Part shown: positions 1-6,732 of the stretch, piece by piece
How the letters are laid out: every line of letters starts with the position of its first letter
Numbering within the stretch: the first letter of the stretch is position 1
From: an uncultured Gammaproteobacteria bacterium
GTDB lineage: Bacteria; Pseudomonadota; Gammaproteobacteria; CAIUAS01
Direction: 5' to 3'
Length of the DNA stretch: 9,290 bases
NCBI GenBank assembly: GCA_903897205.1
Contig: CAIUAS010000094.1
Location: forward strand, 1 to 9,290
Program-made: the position numbers and the translations under genes
The notes under the pieces: generated by a model
Database searches by the model: none
What the model saw: the letters and a program-made list of their open reading frames with translations, nothing else
What the model was told of the DNA's origin: nothing

Positions 1-3000
1 ATTAGCTATTTAGATAAGGTCATTTATCAGGATTTTACCGTGCTATTAACTATTACAGACATAGTAGAAGTAAATCCTCAAGAGATGTCTACCAAACCTG
101 ATAGAGATGCTCAAAGCCGAATAGCTAAGCGGATAATTTTTATTTTAAATCGGCTGTTTAAAACGAATGTTACTAGTGCCCAAGCTATTTTTAAGCTTTT
201 TAGCTTGCCAGCTTGTTGTGGCATGACTCTGTTTGATTTTATAGCTACAGAGAAAGGAATAGATAAAATAGCCGAATTTACTCCTTCCATTTTGCAGAAC
301 TTACAGAATGATAGCCAAGTAAACCCTCAGGATGTGTTGAAAGTATTACAGTTACAAACTAATAAGCGTTACTCACTGGCTCACCTTATTGCGCGGTATG
401 GTTGTTTTATTGAGCGTATGCAATTGCTAGCGTTGCTAGAAGAATTACCTGTTCAAAGTGGAATAAACGCGCAAGCGATAGCGCAGTTGTTAAGCTTGGA
501 AACTAAAGATGCTCGTAATATTTTTAATTTATTTGAAAATGATAGGAAAAATTTTAAGGTAGAGGCTTCGAATAAGCCAAGTACAGATTTAGATTCATTA
601 TTTGATTTTATAAATGACTTGTTTTCCACGAAAAAAATCGGCGCTAAGGCAATGTCTGAATTATTAAGATTTCGATATAACACCTCTACGGTGCTTGCGG
701 AGCATGCTTTTGTTTGCGGCGATAATCGCAGGAAAAAATTCTTAAAATTGTTGGGACTTTTGTTAACGTCAGCGTCGCTTGAAAACCGCATAGAAGATGA
801 AAATCAAATTCGTGAACGAGTTCAAAGTGGGCTTGAACTATTAAGATTTCAAGGCGAAAGTACAGGAATACAATCTTCTATTATTCATTGGATTATTTTG
901 TGCGGCGATATTGAGGATTGCAAGCGGCTAGTTGATTGGTTAAAAAACCTGGTTGCTAAAAGCATAATAAGTATCAATGACGTATTAGAGTTGTTAAGTA
1001 TTCAAAATACCTGCAATCAAACCCCCGCGCATCTTTTCGTTGCCGGCAGATCGATTAATGATAACGCCAGGTCTCATTTATTGTATTCTTTGTTGGAAAC
1101 ATTACTGGTTAAAACAAAAGATGGGATTAAAGCGGTACTTAAGGTATTGACCCTCTCAGGTATCGCAGAGCGTAACTTTCTTCATTTAACTTTTCATTCT
1201 GGTAAATTAGAAGACTGCAAATACTTAGTTGAATTCTTAAAAAACTTTCTTTTTGCAAGCAATATCAGCGCTGAAGCTATCTCTGAGTTATTAAAATTAC
1301 CGGACACGCGAGGGAATACTTTTCTTCATATTGCCGCTGCGACTCAGGTTGCTATGGTCCACTCAGAATTCTTTGAATTATTAAAAGATTGTTGTACTAG
1401 AAATAAAATAGGTGCTAAAGAGGTGCTTGAGTTACTCAAATTGGAAAATAACGAGCAGCTTACAATGCTTGATTTGATCCAAAAAAATGCTACTCAGTCG
1501 ATGAAACTGTGGTTAAGCGCTTACATAAGCGGATATTTCTGGAATACTAATTCCCTCGATAAGGACGAGAAGCTGCTCCGATGGTATGCAGATAAAGTAC
1601 ATGTTCCAATTGCCCAATATAAACTGTCGCTATTTTATAGCAAAAATAATAATCCAACACAGGCGGACAGTTATTATAAATTGGCAAAAGCAAATAATGA
1701 TTTGAATGTTGTATTAGAGAGAATTAATAAATTTTCAGAAAAATCTTTTTTAGGAAAAAGTGGAGTACTCAAGGAAAGTTTATATATTTCCCTTAAAAGT
1801 AATCTCAATATAACGGCATCACTTTTTATTCGGAATGAAATTATTCAAAGAGCTTACGATTGCAAGCTTATCACTGCTAAAGAAGCAAAAGCTTACTTAG
1901 AAGCAATACTTGAAATTGAGAATAACTCGTCCGTTGATCTCGAGACGACGAAGCAAATATTACTTGTTGTCTCATGCCAACTTTCAGAAGAAATTGCGTT
2001 GCCAAAGACTTGCTCTGCACCGAGTCTTTCCGATGGCGCATCTCAAGGAGCGGTGCATCTTTTGCTTGCGAATATTAAGGGTGGCGATGATCTTGAATTA
2101 CGAGAACAGCTCCTTTTATTTTTAGAAAAAAATACAGTTGAGATGGGCCTTAGTGCTAAGGATATGATTCATATTTTAAATTTCGAGATCAAAGAGCGGC
2201 GCAGTGTGCTATCTATTATTACGGATAGCTATGGAATAAATTCTATAGAACACAATGCCGCATTTAAGCAAATTGAGCATAGCTTAATCGCTCGTCGACT
2301 AATTTTTATTTTTGAGGCGTTGTTTAAAAATAGCCTTGTTACTGTTCAGGATATGTTTAATCTTTTTAACCTGTCGACTGGTTTGGATACATCTCTTATT
2401 GATTTTATTGCCATAGACGAAGAAAAAAATACAGTGGCTAATCTTTTTCCTTATCTATGCAAAAAAATTGCAGATGAGGGTTCAGTAAATTGGCTGGAGG
2501 TGATTAAGCTATTAAATTTACGAGTTAGTCGTTATGGATTCATGAGTTGTCTTATTGCTGCGAGAGGGGGAGCTATTGATCGCCAGCTAATGTTGCAGTT
2601 TTTAGAAAATCTGCTGAATGGAAACGAAACCACGGTCAACGCGGCGCTTGAATTATTAAAATCCCAGAATAAAGAGGGCTGGACGCTTTTTCATTTTATT
2701 GCTAAGCATGAAGATTTTGCTGCACAGCATCGAATGTTTGAGCTCTTAGAAAAGTTGCTTGTTGGCAATGAAACCACAGTTAACACGGCGCTTGAGTTAT
2801 TAAAATCCCGGAATAAAGATGATTGGGCGCTTTTTCATTTTATTGCTAAGCACGGCGATATGGGTGGGCGTCATCGGATGTTTGAGTTTTTGAAAACGCT
2901 GGGTGCCGAAAGTAAAATCAGCAAGGTGTTACTTGAGGTATTAAAATTACCCATTAAAAATGGCTGGACGCTTTTTCATTTTATCGCTAAACATTCTCAG

Positions 3001-3798
3001 CCTGGTGATTGTCATCGCTTCTTTGATTTATTGAACAATCTGCCAGTTGAAAATAAAGTGAGCATAAAAGAAGTGCTTGAGCTATTAAAACTGCCAGATG
3101 GGAAGGAGGAAGAATTTTTTTCGACCGCTGTTGGTTCTCCCTTTGTCAAAGCTGTAAATCAGTATTTAACCGCCTATTGCTGGGATTTTTCGGTCGATCG
3201 GGATGTAGAGTTGCTTAAATGGTGTGCGTCTGGCAATTTGGCCGTGGGAAATATTGCGGTTGCCCAGTATAAATTATTTTTATTTTATAGCAGAGCTAAT
3301 ATTCCAGACTGGGCGGGGTTTTATTATAGATTGGCAGAAGCAAATAATGATTTGTATGTGGTATTAGAAAAAATTAACAGACAGACGGAGAAGGCTGATT
3401 TTTCACAGAAAGCCGCTTTTTTTGGAAAAAAGGAAAAGCCTTTGCAAGAAAGTTTAGAGATTGCCCTTAAAAATAATCTCAATATAGTGGAATCACTTTT
3501 CATTCGTAATGAAATTATTCAAAGAGCATACGAAAGCAAGCTTATCACGGGTGAAGCAGCAAAAGCTTACTTAACAGAAATACTTGCAATGAAGTATAAT
3601 CCGAAACCAATTGAGCTTGAGACGACGAGTGGTATATTGGTTAAGGTGGGACTAAATAAAGGCCCAATAAATTCAAATAGCTTTGCTGAGGCTATTGGTA
3701 ATTTGAGTGGTATTTTAAGTAGGAAAAGCGGAGTCGGCGAAAGTAACAATAATAATTCTAAAGGAATGTCTGCTACTACGCCTAAAAATACACAATAA
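1..3798 (+). CDS. Giant ankyrin-like/Sel1-like repeat protein, 5' end cut by window
   Basis: Function unknown; probably an alpha-solenoid binding protein. The frame is open from base 1 to the TAA at 3796-3798 (1265 codons). A GTG at 40 and an ATG at 85 are possible starts, but the similarity between the two halves continues upstream of both, so I treat the 5' end as missing. Residue numbers count from the GTG. Module A (to about 645) has around ten units of about 48 residues, then a Sel1/TPR-like segment (511-563, AQYKLSLFYS...YYKLAKANND), then a conserved block (577-645). Module B (about 690-1203) repeats this plan with about seven units. The best units read G-W-T-L-F-H-F-I-A-K-H-G-D, like the first ankyrin helix, followed by a second helix (HRMFELLEKLL) and a third (ALELLKS). 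No signal peptide or membrane segment is seen. The C-terminal tail (about 1228-1252) is polar and rich in N, S and T. A secreted effector is possible but unproven; I see no catalytic motif. Confidence 0.85.
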   Translation: MSYLDKVIYQDFTVLLTITDIVEVNPQEMSTKPDRDAQSRIAKRIIFILNRLFKTNVTSAQAIFKLFSLPACCGMTLFDFIATEKGIDKIAEFTPSILQNLQNDSQVNPQDVLKVLQLQTNKRYSLAHLIARYGCFIERMQLLALLEELPVQSGINAQAIAQLLSLETKDARNIFNLFENDRKNFKVEASNKPSTDLDSLFDFINDLFSTKKIGAKAMSELLRFRYNTSTVLAEHAFVCGDNRRKKFLKLLGLLLTSASLENRIEDENQIRERVQSGLELLRFQGESTGIQSSIIHWIILCGDIEDCKRLVDWLKNLVAKSIISINDVLELLSIQNTCNQTPAHLFVAGRSINDNARSHLLYSLLETLLVKTKDGIKAVLKVLTLSGIAERNFLHLTFHSGKLEDCKYLVEFLKNFLFASNISAEAISELLKLPDTRGNTFLHIAAATQVAMVHSEFFELLKDCCTRNKIGAKEVLELLKLENNEQLTMLDLIQKNATQSMKLWLSAYISGYFWNTNSLDKDEKLLRWYADKVHVPIAQYKLSLFYSKNNNPTQADSYYKLAKANNDLNVVLERINKFSEKSFLGKSGVLKESLYISLKSNLNITASLFIRNEIIQRAYDCKLITAKEAKAYLEAILEIENNSSVDLETTKQILLVVSCQLSEEIALPKTCSAPSLSDGASQGAVHLLLANIKGGDDLELREQLLLFLEKNTVEMGLSAKDMIHILNFEIKERRSVLSIITDSYGINSIEHNAAFKQIEHSLIARRLIFIFEALFKNSLVTVQDMFNLFNLSTGLDTSLIDFIAIDEEKNTVANLFPYLCKKIADEGSVNWLEVIKLLNLRVSRYGFMSCLIAARGGAIDRQLMLQFLENLLNGNETTVNAALELLKSQNKEGWTLFHFIAKHEDFAAQHRMFELLEKLLVGNETTVNTALELLKSRNKDDWALFHFIAKHGDMGGRHRMFEFLKTLGAESKISKVLLEVLKLPIKNGWTLFHFIAKHSQPGDCHRFFDLLNNLPVENKVSIKEVLELLKLPDGKEEEFFSTAVGSPFVKAVNQYLTAYCWDFSVDRDVELLKWCASGNLAVGNIAVAQYKLFLFYSRANIPDWAGFYYRLAEANNDLYVVLEKINRQTEKADFSQKAAFFGKKEKPLQESLEIALKNNLNIVESLFIRNEIIQRAYESKLITGEAAKAYLTEILAMKYNPKPIELETTSGILVKVGLNKGPINSNSFAEAIGNLSGILSRKSGVGESNNNNSKGMSATTPKNTQ
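1570..1974 (+). repeat. Module A end block: Sel1-like segment plus conserved cap
   Basis: Codes for residues 511-645 of the giant protein. It aligns with the block at 3211-3648. The last part is offset by exactly 558 codons (1674 nt) and shares the 13-residue run SLFIRNEIIQRAY. The first part fits the Sel1/TPR pattern A..YKL..FY...A..YY.LA.AN. The DNA is also alike: a stretch from 1837 matches one from 3511 over at least 17 bases. Confidence 0.8.
2620..2992 (+). repeat. Three near-identical tandem ankyrin-like units
   Basis: Three consecutive units of module B (anchors at residues 879, 927 and 974) are nearly the same at DNA level. The string cgctttttcattttat starts at 2684, 2828 and 2969, giving periods of 144 and 141 nt. 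Copies 1 and 2 are identical for 25 nt there. The preceding stretch at 2620-2675 also matches 2764-2819 with few changes. All changes keep the frame. This suggests recent unit duplication or gene conversion. Confidence 0.85.
3211..3648 (+). repeat. Module B end block: second copy of Sel1-like segment plus cap
   Basis: Codes for residues 1058-1203 and is the second copy of the block at 1570-1974. It keeps AQYKLFLFYS, YYRLAEANND and SLFIRNEIIQRAY. It also keeps KLIT and AKAYL, followed by LETT after a one-residue length change. It closes the protein apart from a polar tail of about 50 residues. Confidence 0.8.
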
Positions 3799-3808
3799 TA
3801 AATAAGTT

Positions 3809-3859
3809 AAAAAACTAAAACCTGGTGGCCACGGATAAAATTTTTGTATGGTCACCAGG
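3809..3859 (-). terminator. Inverted repeat with T-tract on the minus strand
   Basis: CCTGGTGGCC (3821-3830) and GGTCACCAGG (3850-3859) pair over 10 bp with one G.U wobble and a 19-nt loop. Read on the minus strand, the stem is followed at once by TTTTAGTTTTTT (3820-3809), the form of an intrinsic terminator. On the plus strand, just downstream of the giant gene, the nearest T-run is the T8 at 3894-3901, too far for a classical terminator. The hairpin may still end or protect the 3' end of that mRNA. No minus-strand gene is visible upstream to use it. Confidence 0.45.
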
Positions 3860-3983
3860 ACAAGCTTGCTGCGATAAAAATCCTGCATTTTGCTTTTTTT
3901 TAATTTTTAACTTCTCTTAATATTTCCTTAAGGTTTGGCTGGTAAGATAGCTTTTATAAGGCAGCAAGTGTTGATAAATTACT

Positions 3984-4011
3984 TGTTATAATAATTGATA
4001 TATTAAGGGGG
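3984..4011 (+). promoter_or_regulatory. Extended -10 promoter and Shine-Dalgarno for the gene at 4021
   Basis: TGTTATAAT at 3984-3992 is a full extended -10 element (TG-n-TATAAT). No good -35 lies 16-18 bp upstream, which extended -10 promoters tolerate. Transcription would start near 3999. The purine run AAGGGGG at 4005-4011 is a strong ribosome binding site, 9 nt before the ATG at 4021. An earlier ATG at 4014 is out of frame and stops after four codons. Confidence 0.55.
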
Positions 4012-4020
4012 TAATGGCAG

Positions 4021-4332
4021 ATGCATAATGGCAACAACAATAATTTTTTCCTAGCAAAGATAGGTGCGCGAGATTTAGCGATAAGTGAGAAAATTGGGAC
4101 AGAAGTGCAAAGAGAACGGGTTGAAATCTCTTATCCGCAAGATGAGCGCATAGAGTATAATGGTGAAGGTACTGCTTATTCTGTTCCTATTCCACCAGGA
4201 ACTCTGGCTTTACACAATGGAGATAAAGCTGTTGCTTTAATTAAGGAATGTTTAAGCGAATATATAGATTCTTGTTGTGAGAAAGATGGTAGACTTAAAA
4301 GTGATTGGTTTGCTACGCTTACTCTTACCTAG
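4021..4332 (+). CDS. Unknown protein, N-terminal part of a locus split by a TAG
   Basis: I do not recognise a family. The 103-residue product starts at an ATG with a strong Shine-Dalgarno and ends at TAG (4330-4332). It begins with an Asn-rich stretch (residues 3-8) and is otherwise soluble-looking. It includes a PIPPG turn (57-60 region), a Cys pair (85-86) and a hydrophobic run, WFATLTLT, just before the stop. No signal peptide or membrane segment is seen. The same frame stays open beyond the TAG to 4677, with protein-like sequence, and no terminator comes until after that point. The simplest view is one ancestral gene of about 218 codons interrupted by an amber codon. Alternatives are two coupled cistrons, stop readthrough, or a sequencing error. 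The promoter and ribosome site suggest it is still expressed. Confidence 0.6.
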   Translation: MHNGNNNNFFLAKIGARDLAISEKIGTEVQRERVEISYPQDERIEYNGEGTAYSVPIPPGTLALHNGDKAVALIKECLSEYIDSCCEKDGRLKSDWFATLTLT

Positions 4333-4353
4333 GGCGCCGGTGGAGTTGGCAAA

Positions 4354-4677
4354 TTGCTGAAATTTTTAACAGCTTTGAGTCTTGCTAAAAATATTGTAGA
4401 CAATTATAGAAATCATCCAAAGGATAAAATTAAGATCGAAGTTGCAGCGATTATTGAGTCAGCTTGCAAAACTGATGTGATGGACTTTGTTCGCGCGGTA
4501 ATAGCTAACAATGAGACTGGAAACTTCGCTAAGATGCTGCAAACTACTGTATCTAAATTAGCAATTAGTAAGCTGGTAAATTTTGATGAAGTTAAACGTG
4601 TGGTTAAATTAGTAGCACAGCGTTTAAACGTGGCGAAGGCTGTTGAGTTATCCGACCTGCCCACAGCAACACGCTAA
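4354..4677 (+). CDS. Unknown protein, C-terminal part of the split locus
   Basis: Family not recognised. The 107-residue frame is in register with the preceding gene and separated from its TAG by only seven codons, which would read GAGGVGK. If translated separately, the start is the TTG at 4354. The sequence GGTGGAG at 4339-4345 lies 8 nt upstream of it and would serve as a ribosome site for re-initiation. The product looks helical and mildly basic, with heptad-like L/I/V spacing (for example AKMLQTTVSKLAISKL). It has no signal peptide or obvious membrane span. It ends 18 nt before a strong terminator, which ties it to the same transcript as the upstream half. It could be a separate small protein, the distal half of a readthrough product, or a pseudogene remnant. 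Confidence 0.5.
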   Translation: MLKFLTALSLAKNIVDNYRNHPKDKIKIEVAAIIESACKTDVMDFVRAVIANNETGNFAKMLQTTVSKLAISKLVNFDEVKRVVKLVAQRLNVAKAVELSDLPTATR

Positions 4678-4695
4678 AACAATAAACTGGCCTGC

Positions 4696-4735
4696 TCCCG
4701 CAGTCATGGCATTCTACTGCGGGATTTTTCCTTTT
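4696..4735 (+). terminator. Intrinsic terminator of the split locus
   Basis: TCCCGCAGT (4696-4704) and ACTGCGGGA (4716-4724) form a perfect 9-bp, GC-rich stem with an 11-nt loop. It is followed by TTTTTCCTTTT (4725-4735). It lies 18 nt after the stop at 4677 and has no T-tract in the other direction, so it acts on the plus strand. It separates this unit from the gene at 4835. Confidence 0.9.
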
Positions 4736-4834
4736 AAGGGCGAATAATGTTTATCGAAACACTTTTTTTGTGTTCATCAATAGGTTATATTTTTGACTGT
4801 GTTATCTATTTAGTTTGATTATGGTGGGCCTTAT

Positions 4835-6295
4835 ATGAAATTAGAACAATTATATCATTTAACAAAAAGGCTTGTTTTAAAGGGAACTGAACAGCGTAGT
4901 TTAGTCGACGAAAATTTAAAAACGGCGGCTGGAAATTTTACAGTGGAATTTGAGAAAACAAACCAAAAGTTTTTCTTGTTTCGTTGGTGGAATCGTTTTT
5001 ATGCTAATAGCCGCTTAAATCAATTATCCAAAGAATTAAAAAATTCTCCTTTAATGCAAGCTGAGTTTGCTGCATTGGCAATTTTAACGGTGCCATCTGC
5101 CCCCGTTACGGCTAAGCGAATTGAACCAAGTTCTTCGGTGCGTCGATCTTCGCAAGTTAAGTCTCAATCGCTTGATAATGCACCATTAGCTTCACGGGCA
5201 ATAAAGAACGAGCAAGGCGATGATTATCAAAAATTAGCTGCTAAGCTGCAGTCTCAGCGCAATTTGAAAAACGCGGCTATAACAATTTCGAATAAATATG
5301 CTATTAGTGGCGAGAATTTCCAGGCGCAAAAGCCAGTAATTATTGAGCGCTTTAATAAACCAATATACCAACAAAATGCAGAGGTTATTCTGGGTGAAAT
5401 AGACAAATTATTAGTTGAAAAGCAAAATTTAAAGTTTAATACTTTTTACAATTTGTTTGATTTTTGCCTTGAAAGAAAACGCTTGCATGATCAGAGAAAG
5501 CAATTTCCGCAACGCGCTGATGCTTGTGAAAAATTCTATCAGCCTGCGAAGGTTGCTGGGAAAGAGATCATTGGGGAAATCTATCAACATGATGTGCACC
5601 CTAATGCGTTAAAGAAAGTGCAAAATTTAAAAAACGATGAAGTGCTTGAGCAAAGTAGGCAAGCGCTCGGTATACCGGCGAAGGGTAAATCACTTCATAT
5701 AGCAAGTCGTATTCGTGACGAACAATATGGTTATGGTTACACTCAGCCTAATGATGCTAAGGAAATTTCCTATGCGCAATGGCGTGCGGCGGCAATCAAT
5801 AAAAAAACAAAGCAAATGATAAGTGGAGAAGGTTTAACATTGGCGGCCGGCTGGTATATGTATGTAGTGACCTTGGATAACCAATTTCGTTATTTACCCT
5901 GCGAGAATACCCCTGCTAATGCGCTTTCCTACACGCAATATCGTTGCCATAGCCAATTAGGGGAAGGTCGAAATGTCTATGGGGCGGGTACATTTCATAT
6001 AGGTGCCAACGGCAGGATCGATGTGGTAACCAATGCCTCCGGACACTATCGCCCAGAAAAGCCTTATCTTGAATATTCAGTGAAAGTTTTGGAAAGAATG
6101 GGTGTTGATACGAAAAATATCCGGATGGATGCTGAGGTGATTCAACGTAATGAAGCAAGTTTAGCGAAGAAATTAAGCCATTTTGCGTCTGTGGGGGCTA
6201 AAGCTATTGAGGCCAGGTTTTCTAAAAAGCCTTCCAGCCTTATTGAAGGCCGGCCGGATTTACCACCACATTTAGAAGGCCGCATGAAATATTAA
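4835..6295 (+). CDS. Unknown protein with C-terminal SGHY-type domain
   Basis: A 486-residue, soluble-looking protein; function not known. GGTGGG at 4823-4828 sits 6 nt before the ATG and supports the start. The N-terminal 90 residues are helical with an aromatic-basic patch (KFFLFRWWNRFY, 45-56). A Ser-rich linker follows (98-112), then a charged helical middle (130-290). The most distinctive part is about 335-435: AGWYMYVVTLDNQ, then HS at 372-373, GAG at 383-385, a short strand, and TNASGHYRPEKPYL (399-412), then a helix ending in GVD. From memory, HS..GAG...SGHY.P resembles a motif in plant IQM calmodulin-binding proteins and in uncharacterised bacterial proteins. This is recall, not a search result. 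No secretion signal is visible. The gene is tail to tail with yqgF, 4 bp apart, and no terminator of its own is seen. An effector-like role is only a guess. Confidence 0.8.
   Translation: MKLEQLYHLTKRLVLKGTEQRSLVDENLKTAAGNFTVEFEKTNQKFFLFRWWNRFYANSRLNQLSKELKNSPLMQAEFAALAILTVPSAPVTAKRIEPSSSVRRSSQVKSQSLDNAPLASRAIKNEQGDDYQKLAAKLQSQRNLKNAAITISNKYAISGENFQAQKPVIIERFNKPIYQQNAEVILGEIDKLLVEKQNLKFNTFYNLFDFCLERKRLHDQRKQFPQRADACEKFYQPAKVAGKEIIGEIYQHDVHPNALKKVQNLKNDEVLEQSRQALGIPAKGKSLHIASRIRDEQYGYGYTQPNDAKEISYAQWRAAAINKKTKQMISGEGLTLAAGWYMYVVTLDNQFRYLPCENTPANALSYTQYRCHSQLGEGRNVYGAGTFHIGANGRIDVVTNASGHYRPEKPYLEYSVKVLERMGVDTKNIRMDAEVIQRNEASLAKKLSHFASVGAKAIEARFSKKPSSLIEGRPDLPPHLEGRMKY
6224..6250 (-). terminator. 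Probable yqgE-yqgF terminator inside the convergent gene
   Basis: On the minus strand, GCCTTC (6250-6245) pairs with GAAGGC (6234-6229) across a 10-nt loop and is followed by TTTTT (6228-6224). It lies about 50 nt past the yqgF stop, within the last 25 codons of the plus-strand gene. The stem is only 6 bp, so this is a moderate call. Confidence 0.5.
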
Positions 6296-6299
6296 GGCG

Positions 6300-6728
6300 T
6301 TATGGCTTTAATTTAGCATTACCTTCTAACCAACTTTGCAAAATCAATTGCGCCGAACGCTGATCAATGGCTTCTTTGGAAAGGGCGCGATAACCGCCTT
6401 TTTCAAATAGCTGCGCGCGTGCTTCAACGGTTGATAAACGTTCATCCATGCGATGGATTGTTAAGTGATAGCGCTTGGCAAGTTCATTGGCAAATCGTCG
6501 CGCTGCGTGGGTGATTTTGTGTTCCGTACCATCCATGTTGCAGGGAATGCCAACCACGATGGCATGTGGCTTCCATGTAGCGATTAATTTATCGATGTCC
6601 GGCCAATAGGGTGCACCTGCTTGCGCTTTAAGAGAGGTAATGGGTTGAGTGGTACAGATTAAGGTTTGTCCTATCGCTACACCAATATGTTTTAAGCCAA
6701 AATCAAAGCCTAATAGGGTTTGTATCAT
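6300..6728 (-). CDS. yqgF: YqgF/RuvX, RNase H-fold putative Holliday junction resolvase
   Basis: A 142-residue YqgF (RuvX) protein with an RNase H-like nuclease fold. Family knowledge: it is linked to 5' maturation of 16S pre-rRNA and is essential in E. coli; a Holliday-junction role was proposed from the fold. All signature motifs are present: LLGFDFGLKHIGVAIG at the N-terminus with the first acidic residue (D9), IVVGIPCNMDG in the middle, DERLSTVEA (about 95-103) with the second acidic site, and AIDQRSAQLILQSWL near the end with the third (D122). Length is normal. I chose the ATG at 6728, which begins just before the first strand as in homologues and leaves 4 nt after the yqgE stop. A TTG at 6749 would add seven residues and overlap yqgE. 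No clear ribosome site is seen, so translation is probably coupled to yqgE. Confidence 0.95.
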   Translation of the reverse strand: MIQTLLGFDFGLKHIGVAIGQTLICTTQPITSLKAQAGAPYWPDIDKLIATWKPHAIVVGIPCNMDGTEHKITHAARRFANELAKRYHLTIHRMDERLSTVEARAQLFEKGGYRALSKEAIDQRSAQLILQSWLEGNAKLKP

Positions 6729-6732
6729 GCAA

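Noticed and set aside
453..791. 112-codon minus-strand frame inside the giant gene
   Set aside because: Lies wholly within a clearly coding repeat region on the other strand and has no motif of its own.
1910..2125. 71-codon plus-strand frame inside the giant gene
   Set aside because: Out-of-frame shadow of the repeat protein; low-complexity basic sequence.
3876..3901. AAAAT/ATTTT hairpin before the T8 run as a terminator of the giant gene
   Set aside because: The stem is only five A-T pairs and too weak to call as a separate terminator.
4413..4664. 83-codon minus-strand frame opposite the second half of the split locus
   Set aside because: The plus frame has the terminator and continuity with the upstream half; this one has no start signals.
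4786..4808. TATATT or TGTTATCTA as promoter of the gene at 4835
   Set aside because: Neither has an acceptable -35, and the second matches only half of the -10 consensus.
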